Source: Ruminococcaceae bacterium UBA3215
GTDB lineage: Bacteria; Bacillota; Clostridia; Oscillospirales; Ruminococcaceae
Length of the DNA stretch: 6,434 nt
Direction: 5' to 3'
Assembly (NCBI GenBank): GCA_002363155.1
Contig: DEWH01000006.1
Location: forward strand, 8,385-14,818
The position numbers and the translations under genes are program-made. Shown here piece after piece: positions 1-4,949 of this stretch; the first letter of the stretch is position 1, and each line of letters begins with the position of its first letter. The notes beneath the pieces are model-generated. The model did not search any database. It was not told where the DNA came from and saw only the letters and a list, made by a program, of their open reading frames with translations.

Positions 1-150
1 TGCGTAGCGACATTCTTCTATCGGCAGGTGCGCCACCACGGTTAGTTATTCTCTGCTATTTCCGAACGGAGTCTTTGCCAACCCCACTGCATTTCAGTCC
101 GCGCCTGCCCATAGCTGTACACTCTGAAATACTGCATCAGTTTAGGGTGT
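1..150. other. Left-edge stretch with no supported gene
   Basis: This is the region beyond the hairpin element downstream of the leftward operon. The minus strand has one open 31-codon stretch (ATG at 137, TAA at 44-42). It has no visible ribosome binding site, an odd Trp/Gln/Arg-rich composition and no family I recognise, so I do not call it a gene. A 10-bp palindrome, TCCGAACGGA, lies at 61-70. No tRNA or rRNA signature was seen. The stretch may be the tail of a dispersed repeat or the end of a neighbouring unit cut by the window edge. Confidence 0.4.
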
Positions 151-205
151 CCAGCCCCCTTTTTCAAAGGGGGCTGGCGGGGTCCGGGGCAGCGCCCCGT
201 CTCAA
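151..205 (-). repeat. GC-rich double-hairpin intergenic element (REP-like)
   Basis: Two perfect inverted repeats sit 8-60 nt downstream of the stop codon of the last leftward gene. The first has 12-bp arms CCAGCCCCCTTT (151-162) and AAAGGGGGCTGG (166-177) around a 3-nt loop. The second has 6-bp arms CGGGGC (185-190) and GCCCCG (194-199) around AGC. They are joined by a GC-rich spacer, with an A-run at 204-208. Neither hairpin is followed by a T-tract on either strand, so this is not a canonical intrinsic terminator, although the 12-bp stem could still halt transcription or protect the 3' end of the operon mRNA. The overall look matches intergenic repeats I associate with Oscillospiraceae genomes. 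That it is a dispersed family is an inference that needs a genome-wide count. Confidence 0.6.
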
Positions 206-212
206 AAACTCT

Positions 213-845
213 CTATCCTCTGCAAGTATTTCCGGAGCTTCTGTAAGTGCACCTGTCCCGCATACTGCACGCCGCACAGCCGCGCACTCCCTTGCTCTGC
301 TCCTTGTCCGAAACGCCGATAAGCGCAGTAACCGACTTTCTCGGTATGAGAATATTGCTCTCCGTTACCGTAAGCCCGATAAGCTTGTCAGCGTTCAGAA
401 ACCGTATTATCTCCGGCTGGACATCTATCGGGTAATCCCCGTAGCCGGGACTGAACCGCCATGTGAAGAAGCCGCCGATCCCGCCGTGAAGCTGTTCCTC
501 CAGCTCGTCACAGTACGCCTCCGTCATTGCACTCGCAAGCGCGTCGAGTACCAGCGCATACGCCATGTTCCGCACTTCGGCGGTGCGTATCAGCCTGTCC
601 GCTTCGCTTCCGAGCGTCGCAGCGAAAAATATCACGCGCCCGCTGTCCCGCAGATGACCGCGAATATCGCCGCCTTTCAGCAGGAACTCCGCGTCCGCAG
701 TGCTTACAAGCTTATGCACTTCCCTCGGACTTGCAGCCGCACTCAGCTCCTCATATCCCCGTTCGACAAGCTCCGCGGTGGCAGAGTCCGGTTCTCTCCC
801 GCGATAGCCGAGATACCGGAGCGCTTCTTTCTTTATGTCCGTCAC
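213..845 (-). CDS. Stand-alone MetH activation-domain protein with C-terminal Cys cluster
   Basis: The 210-residue cytosolic protein resembles the C-terminal activation (SAM-binding, reductive reactivation) domain of cobalamin-dependent methionine synthase. In MetH that domain binds S-adenosylmethionine and helps re-methylate cobalamin that has oxidised to cob(II)alamin. The key match is R130-x-SPGY-x-D-x-P139, equivalent to the RPAPGYP-type SAM-binding motif of MetH, followed by a TESNILIPRKSVTALIGVS stretch (161-179) typical of the free-standing clostridial versions. The first ~55 residues are helical and charged. The C-terminus adds a cysteine cluster (C190, C193, C199, C208) absent from the E. 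coli MetH domain, which could bind a metal or iron-sulfur centre. The start is GTG at 845, whose GTGA overlaps the metF stop; AGGG at 857-854 lies 8 nt upstream. No MetH catalytic or B12-binding domains occur in the window, so its partner would be encoded elsewhere. The family assignment is strong; the Cys-cluster function is inference. Confidence 0.85.
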   Translation of the reverse strand: MTDIKKEALRYLGYRGREPDSATAELVERGYEELSAAASPREVHKLVSTADAEFLLKGGDIRGHLRDSGRVIFFAATLGSEADRLIRTAEVRNMAYALVLDALASAMTEAYCDELEEQLHGGIGGFFTWRFSPGYGDYPIDVQPEIIRFLNADKLIGLTVTESNILIPRKSVTALIGVSDKEQSKGVRGCAACSMRDRCTYRSSGNTCRG

Positions 846-1711
846 AGCAGCTTCCCTACTATCTCCACTATCCTGCGCGCAACGTAAGGATTGTTCATCG
901 TGTAGATATGTATTCCGTCAACGCCGTTGGAAAGCAGGTCCGTGATCTGATCTGCGGCATAGGCGATGCCCGCGTCAATAAGCGCCTCCGGACGGCTCTC
1001 ATACTTCGTCACCATGCGCACGAACTTCTGCGGCAGGCTCGCCCCGCACATCGTCACCATACGCTCTATTTGCGACTTGCTGGTGACCGGCATTATCCCC
1101 GCCGATATTGGCACATTTATCCCCGCAATAACGGATTTTTCACGGAAATCGTAGAAAAACGCGTTGTCGAAGAACAGCTGGGTGATAAGCTCCTCCGCGC
1201 CGGCTTCAACCTTTTTCCGCAGGTTAAGGATATCCGCAGTAAGGCTGTCCGCTTCGGTGTGACCCTCGGGATAGCAGGCACCGGAAATGCCGATGTTATC
1301 GTACTTTGGATCGGAACGGATAAAGGTTATCAGTTCGCTTGCGTGCCTGAAGTCGGTCTTGGGCGGAACATTCGGGTTTATGTCTCCGCGCAGGGCGAGA
1401 ATGTTCTCAATGCCGGCTTCGGCAAAGCTGTCCATAACGGTGAGGACTTCCTCTTTCGAGTTGTTGACGCAGGTGATGTGCGCCATAGCTTCGATCCCGC
1501 AGTCGTTCTTGATATGCGCGGCGATGTCGCGGGTGAAGGTGTTTGCTGTGTTGCCGCCCGCACCGTAGGTAACGCTTATGTAGGCGGGTCTGAGCTGTGC
1601 AAGCTCGTCAATTGCCGCGGTTATGGACTCGACGCTGCTGTCTTTTTTGGGCGGAAAGACCTCGAACGAGAGTACGGGCTTGCCGCTTTTGAATAATTCC
1701 GAAATTTTCAT
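842..1711 (-). CDS. metF: Methylenetetrahydrofolate reductase
   Basis: The cytosolic TIM-barrel flavoenzyme reduces 5,10-methylene-THF to 5-methyl-THF, the methyl donor for methionine synthesis. At 289 residues it has the usual bacterial length. Visible family motifs are FEVFPPK (16-22, E17 matching E. coli Glu28), SVTYGAGG (46-53), HITC (78-81), LALRGD (105-110, D110 matching the flavin-tuning Asp120), SGACYPEGH (143-151) and TQLFFDN (177-183, Q178 matching Gln183). The ending HIYTMN-PYVARRI is also typical. The ATG at 1711 is supported by GGAAAGGGA at 1725-1717 and by an ATGA overlap with the upstream stop. The next gene starts by GTGA overlap and encodes a MetH activation-domain protein, so the pair makes and uses methyl-folate. 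No MetV partner, as found in acetogens, is visible. No SAM riboswitch or T-box can precede it, because the upstream gene overlaps it. The assignment is secure. Confidence 0.96.
   Translation of the reverse strand: MKISELFKSGKPVLSFEVFPPKKDSSVESITAAIDELAQLRPAYISVTYGAGGNTANTFTRDIAAHIKNDCGIEAMAHITCVNNSKEEVLTVMDSFAEAGIENILALRGDINPNVPPKTDFRHASELITFIRSDPKYDNIGISGACYPEGHTEADSLTADILNLRKKVEAGAEELITQLFFDNAFFYDFREKSVIAGINVPISAGIMPVTSKSQIERMVTMCGASLPQKFVRMVTKYESRPEALIDAGIAYAADQITDLLSNGVDGIHIYTMNNPYVARRIVEIVGKLL
854..857 (-). promoter_or_regulatory. Ribosome binding site for the GTG start at 845
   Basis: AGGG (857-854) within the last metF codons lies 8 nt before the GTG start. It supports choosing this non-ATG start, whose GTGA overlaps the metF TGA stop and suggests coupled reinitiation. 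Confidence 0.65.
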
Positions 1712-1995
1712 GTTGTTCCCTTTCCGTTTATCCTTGTATTTCTAAGTATCCACCCGAACTGCTTATAGAAGTCGTTGAAGCACTTCTCACATACCCAGTA
1801 CTGCCCGTCCGACGTGACATACCCCTCCGAGGAACAGCCCGGAGTGCCGTCCGCGTCCTTCATGAACTTGTGCCAGCAGAAAACGCAGTGCTCGTGATCG
1901 TCGCCGTCATACTTCCTGCGTTCGAGCTCGGCGCTCATGAGGAAGTCCTCCTGCCCCGTGATGCGCCAGTCGTTCTTAAAATCTTCTATATTCAT
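1708..1995 (-). CDS. Small putative zinc-ribbon protein, function unknown
   Basis: The 95-residue acidic, aromatic-rich protein has no signal peptide or membrane segment, so it is probably cytosolic. Two knuckles, C37-VF-C40 and C69-EK-C72, lie 28 residues apart, with a further C54 and His at 34, 36 and 42. This fits a single zinc-ribbon fold. Aromatics flank the knuckles (CVFCWHKF, YWVCEKCFNDFY), and an SxGYVTSDG-type turn (56-64) lies between them. I recognise the general pattern from small uncharacterised clostridial proteins but know of no function. The ATG at 1995 overlaps the cellulase stop (ATGA), with GGAAAG at 2006-2001 as the ribosome binding site. Its own stop overlaps the metF start in the same way. 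The precise overlaps and intact Cys pairs show that it is a real gene. The function could be regulatory, nucleic-acid binding or protein-protein; nothing here decides between them. Confidence 0.85.
   Translation of the reverse strand: MNIEDFKNDWRITGQEDFLMSAELERRKYDGDDHEHCVFCWHKFMKDADGTPGCSSEGYVTSDGQYWVCEKCFNDFYKQFGWILRNTRINGKGTT
1717..1725 (-). promoter_or_regulatory. metF ribosome binding site inside the upstream gene's end
   Basis: GGAAAGGGA (1725-1717) lies 5 nt before the metF ATG. It is also the Gly-Lys-Gly codons near the end of the 95-residue protein (tail NGKGTT), so one stretch serves as both coding sequence and Shine-Dalgarno site. Confidence 0.75.
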
Positions 1996-4727
1996 AGTTT
2001 CTTTCCGTTATATGTTATCGTGACCTTGTCGGCATTTGCGCCGGAGAGATCATTGCCGAGATCGAAGTCCGTCCAGTCGGACTTGTGTATGCGCACGTTC
2101 ACCGTCAGCGTATCTCCGCCCGCAAGCGTTCCGGAGGACTTTATCGTGCATTTAGTGTCCGTGTTGTCACCCGATGCTTCGGAGAAGCTGCCGGAGATCG
2201 TGTCGGTGCAGGCTTGATAGCTGCTGCCCTGAATGTCGGCATAATCGCACTCGAATACGATATCACCGCCGCCGTCGTTGGTGAAGAAGTAGTCCGCTGT
2301 CAGCTTCGACAGATCTATGCCGGTATCGCCGGTATTCGTGATCTTCAGAGAGAATGAGATCGTATTGCCTTTGCCGGAAGCCTGCTGCTGTTCAAGGGAA
2401 ACGCTCACCGTTCCCTTGTCGGATATCTGCACAGCGGGAGATGTGTTGGCGGTGCCGGAGCCTGTATATCCGCCGCCGTTCCCGCTGTTTCCGCCGTTAT
2501 TGCCCGCGTTTGCGGCAGGCTTGATGTCCTTTATCGCATCGCCGGTGTTGCTTTCGTTCGGCTCGGTGCCGAATACAAGCCTGTCGCCCTCGTAAAGCGC
2601 CATATTCAGCGCCTTGGTGAGAGTGCCGGAGGAGACCTGCGCCACATCTATGTAAGACGGGTCATTCGAGTTGTCCCAGACGCCCTTGGTATTTCGTATG
2701 CGGAACTGCACTTCCTTCTTGTATGCGTCCTGGCTGCCGGGGTAGATGTCTGTGCCGGTGAAGTCTATCGCCACATAGTACAGGTCTTTTGCATCATTCC
2801 AGCAGAGAACATCGCTGGCATTGCCGCCCTGCATATAATTCGTGGTGACCACAAGATCGTCCGCGCTGCCGCCCGCCGCCTTTATTTCGGAGATGTCGAA
2901 GAAGTAGCAGAGCTTCAGATTATCGGTAACGCGTGCGGGGAACGCGGTCTTGTTATAGACGAGAGCCTTTATTTCAACAAAATCCTCGCCGTTCACGTTG
3001 ATCGTCGCATCTGCGTAAAGCTCGTCGTCCGGAGTCTCTATCGCGCCGAAGTTCTTCAGCGTTTCTCCGCCGTATTCGGCATAGAGCTTAGCGAGAGCAC
3101 CGGTAAATCCCGCGTTGTAGTCGCAGGCAACTTCGTTGTTGATGTAGTTGTTACGGTCATCGGAGTAGGTGTCGTCGCGGTTGGGACCGCCCACAAGCGC
3201 GCCGTAAAGGATATGCCGGTTATCGGCAGGATCGCCGATGTTGTTGGTGTAAGAGCCGTGAGCGGTGCGGTGATGCGGGTTTTTCGGGGAGTTCTCGCCG
3301 AATCCCACTACATAGCTGCGCCCGCTGCTGCCGAGTGCGTAGTCTATCTGGGTCTTTGCGAATTCCTTGTACTTTTTCGCCTTGTCCTCGGGGCAGTTAG
3401 GGCTGTCCGCGTAGGAAAGCGCCACGAATGCAGTGGTAGTCGCATATCTCAGCGCACCCCACTGGTCAAGGTAAGCAAGTCCGCCGGGCGTTCTGGTGAT
3501 CTTGTCCGTCCAGTAGTCGAGATGCTTTTCAAGGATCTTGCGCACTTTCTCGCTTCCGGTCTCCTTTGCAAGAAGGCATGCAGTACCGAAGCTCTTGTCG
3601 TCCCAGCAGAGCGCCCATGTGGGATCCCCGCCGTCGCCGAGGTAGGTTTTCGCCTTGACGAGGTAGGAGGAGTCGCCTGTCGCCTTATACAGCCAGTAGG
3701 ACGCGAATGAAAGCTCGTCGTTGAAGCCGCCGAATGAGGTATAGAAGCCGTTTGCCGCGGTGTAGCCCTTGTCGGACTGCACGGTCTCGGCATAGGTGTA
3801 AAGTTCCTTCGCATGACGGGTGCAAAGTTCCGCATAAGCGGGGTCGGTATCCTTGAATATCACGGCGCAGGAAGCGAGAGATGCCGCAGTTCCCGCAGCG
3901 ACAGCGGAACCGCCGTTGGTGAGATCGACTTTGTAAGACGGGCGGGACATCTGCGCCTCAACGCATTCAACCGGACCCCACCACGAGTGATCGGCATTTC
4001 CGTCGCCCACCTGATAGTAGTAAACATTCGGCTCCGGGTGGCATTTTATGAAGTAGTCGTTGCCCCAGCGGATATTGTCGAGTATGTACTGTAACTGACC
4101 GCTTTCCTCGTAAGCGTCCCGGTTCTCATAGACCGACCATGCGAGCAGCGCGGTAGTGTAGGACATGGGGAGGTTGAACTTCACGTTGTCGCCCGCGTCA
4201 AGAAATCCGCCGGAAAGATCCAGCCCGTTGTCCTTGCCGTCATTAAGACAGGAATCGCCCCGCCAGTTGCAGCGGAAGTTATCCGGGAGCTTGCCGGAGC
4301 GCTGTAAGTCATAGAACATAATGGATTTCTGGAGCGCCTCACCGTAGTTGAACTGCGACTGGGCTTTTCTGCCCTCGTATTCGCCGGAATTCGCCGACAG
4401 TCCGGGCTGGACAGAAGGAGCGGAAGCTTTTGCCGCTGTCGCAGCTTCGGTAACTGCCGCAGCGGCAGGAACTGCGCTTTCCGATGCTGCCCCGGCAGTC
4501 TCGCCGGCTGTCTCCCCCGACTGTGCTGCGCCCTGCGCCGCAGAAGTATCTGCGGCGGAAGTATCACCGGAAGCAGCGGGAGCCGTGCTGCCGGAAGAGG
4601 ACTGCTCCGCGGCAGCCTGTGTCTGTGTGCCTTCGGAGGAGAAAACACTGTCCTGCCCCTGTGAACAGCCGGACAGCATAAGCGCCGCGGCGGCTGCTAT
4701 AGAAACAAATCTTGTCTTTCTTGTCAT
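1992..4727 (-). CDS. Lipoprotein GH9 cellulase, GH9-CBM3c-CBM3
   Basis: This 911-residue surface enzyme probably hydrolyses beta-1,4-glucan in cellulose, likely as a processive endoglucanase. A lipoprotein signal (R/K-rich start, Ala core, lipobox LSGC with C21) is followed by an ~90-residue Ala/Ser/Thr/Gln tether. The GH9 domain spans about 126-553: DAGD at 177-180 (base D177/D180), HHRTAHGS at 485-492, and the DDRNNY-NEVACDYNAGF region with catalytic acid E532. A CBM3c module (about 566-720, FVEIKALVYNKTAFPAR) is typical of theme-B GH9 enzymes such as T. fusca Cel9A and C. thermocellum CelI, where it feeds a cellulose chain to the active site. After a Gly/Asn linker (735-763) comes a second CBM3 (about 768-910) with CDYA, RIHKSDW and YNG signatures. 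R879 and W885 fall where crystalline-cellulose-binding strip residues lie in CBM3a/b. No dockerin or sortase motif is present, so lipid anchoring is the only visible attachment. ATG at 4727 has AAAGGA 7 nt upstream. It is first in the leftward operon. Confidence 0.95.
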   Translation of the reverse strand: MTRKTRFVSIAAAAALMLSGCSQGQDSVFSSEGTQTQAAAEQSSSGSTAPAASGDTSAADTSAAQGAAQSGETAGETAGAASESAVPAAAAVTEAATAAKASAPSVQPGLSANSGEYEGRKAQSQFNYGEALQKSIMFYDLQRSGKLPDNFRCNWRGDSCLNDGKDNGLDLSGGFLDAGDNVKFNLPMSYTTALLAWSVYENRDAYEESGQLQYILDNIRWGNDYFIKCHPEPNVYYYQVGDGNADHSWWGPVECVEAQMSRPSYKVDLTNGGSAVAAGTAASLASCAVIFKDTDPAYAELCTRHAKELYTYAETVQSDKGYTAANGFYTSFGGFNDELSFASYWLYKATGDSSYLVKAKTYLGDGGDPTWALCWDDKSFGTACLLAKETGSEKVRKILEKHLDYWTDKITRTPGGLAYLDQWGALRYATTTAFVALSYADSPNCPEDKAKKYKEFAKTQIDYALGSSGRSYVVGFGENSPKNPHHRTAHGSYTNNIGDPADNRHILYGALVGGPNRDDTYSDDRNNYINNEVACDYNAGFTGALAKLYAEYGGETLKNFGAIETPDDELYADATINVNGEDFVEIKALVYNKTAFPARVTDNLKLCYFFDISEIKAAGGSADDLVVTTNYMQGGNASDVLCWNDAKDLYYVAIDFTGTDIYPGSQDAYKKEVQFRIRNTKGVWDNSNDPSYIDVAQVSSGTLTKALNMALYEGDRLVFGTEPNESNTGDAIKDIKPAANAGNNGGNSGNGGGYTGSGTANTSPAVQISDKGTVSVSLEQQQASGKGNTISFSLKITNTGDTGIDLSKLTADYFFTNDGGGDIVFECDYADIQGSSYQACTDTISGSFSEASGDNTDTKCTIKSSGTLAGGDTLTVNVRIHKSDWTDFDLGNDLSGANADKVTITYNGKKL
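2001..2006 (-). promoter_or_regulatory. Ribosome binding site for the 95-residue protein, inside the cellulase end
   Basis: GGAAAG (2006-2001) lies 5 nt before the ATG at 1995 and encodes Gly-Lys in the cellulase tail (YNGKKL). The Shine-Dalgarno site is thus embedded in the final strand of the second CBM3. Confidence 0.65.
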
Positions 4728-4734
4728 TGCTTTA

Positions 4735-4740
4735 TCCTTT
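4735..4740 (-). promoter_or_regulatory. Cellulase ribosome binding site
   Basis: AAAGGA (4740-4735) lies 7 nt upstream of the ATG at 4727. It is the same hexamer at the same spacing as for the divergent solute-binding-protein gene, and it fixes the start that yields a complete lipoprotein signal. Confidence 0.85.
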
Positions 4741-4761
4741 CATGGTCTGCAAAAGGAGATC

Positions 4762-4777
4762 ACCGCTTTACTGCGGT
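4762..4777 (-). other. Small hairpin in the cellulase 5' leader
   Basis: The arms ACCGC (4762-4766) and GCGGT (4773-4777) surround a 6-nt loop. The hairpin lies between the predicted leftward transcription start (about 4787) and the ribosome binding site. Five GC-rich pairs make only a weak structure, which may be incidental or stabilise the mRNA 5' end. No riboswitch family is recognisable. Confidence 0.3.
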
Positions 4778-4793
4778 CACATAATACTAAAAC

Positions 4794-4822
4794 ATTATAC
4801 CACATAACCGCCGATTTATCAA
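4794..4822 (-). promoter_or_regulatory. Promoter of the cellulase-metF operon
   Basis: On the minus strand the -35 is TTGATA (4822-4817), followed by a 17-bp spacer and a consensus -10 TATAAT (4799-4794) preceded by TGG, an extended -10. The predicted start is near 4787, giving a ~60-nt leader. Consensus match and optimal spacing make this a convincing sigma-A promoter. It is the only promoter I see for the four leftward genes. Confidence 0.85.
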
Positions 4823-4836
4823 CACTTTAATAATAG

Positions 4837-4876
4837 AAAATGGCAAAAAAATTATGTAAAATGGCATAAAAATCAT
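4837..4876. repeat. 21-bp direct repeat between divergent promoters, candidate operator
   Basis: Two copies of AAAATGGCA (4837-4845 and 4858-4866) start exactly 21 bp apart. Similarity continues through an A-tract and an AT-rich tail, so 17 of 19 positions match between 4837-4855 and 4858-4876. The copies lie between the two divergent -35 boxes, and the second ends on the first base of the rightward -35. A 21-bp direct repeat next to a -35 is the geometry of AraC-type activator half-sites (as at araI), and such regulators commonly control sugar genes in Firmicutes. The regulator identity is inference. The A-rich tracts could instead act as UP elements. Confidence 0.6.
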
Positions 4877-4904
4877 TGAAACAACGGCAGATATATGCTA
4901 TAAT
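4876..4904 (+). promoter_or_regulatory. Promoter of the solute-binding-protein gene
   Basis: The -35 TTGAAA (4876-4881), a 17-bp spacer and the -10 TATAAT (4899-4904) preceded by TGC (extended -10) form a near-consensus sigma-A promoter. The predicted start is near 4911, giving a ~39-nt leader. The AT-rich repeat immediately upstream may carry an activator site or act as an UP element. Confidence 0.88.
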
Positions 4905-4936
4905 CAAAATAACATCACGATCGCATAAAACGCGGG

Positions 4937-4942
4937 AAAGGA
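4937..4942 (+). promoter_or_regulatory. Solute-binding-protein ribosome binding site
   Basis: AAAGGA lies 7 nt upstream of the ATG at 4950. It decides the start, which gives a complete lipoprotein signal peptide. Confidence 0.88.
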
Positions 4943-4949
4943 CAAGAAT

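Noticed and set aside
42..137. 31-codon minus-strand open frame at the left edge
   Set aside because: It has no ribosome binding site, no known family and an odd composition, and it follows a repeat-like element. It is better read as non-coding or repeat remnant.
151..177. Canonical rho-independent terminator
   Set aside because: The stem is strong but no T-run follows it on either strand, so termination may occur but is not shown by the sequence.
75..887. Long plus-strand open frame (270 codons)
   Set aside because: It lies antisense to the MetH activation gene, has no ribosome binding site, a Pro/Arg/Ser/His-rich translation and no recognisable domain. It is a shadow of a GC-rich gene.
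527..1696. Plus-strand open frame of 389 codons opposite metF
   Set aside because: It covers the conserved metF gene in antisense, its product has low-complexity Arg/Ala/Val composition with no family motifs, and no promoter or ribosome binding site precedes it.
4348..4830. Plus-strand open frames opposite the cellulase signal and tether
   Set aside because: The Ala/Ser/Pro-rich translation is the antisense of the low-complexity tether, and the frame runs through the cellulase promoter.
4728..4949. Riboswitch or T-box leader
   Set aside because: The predicted leaders are only about 60 and 39 nt and hold no recognisable aptamer or T-box motif.
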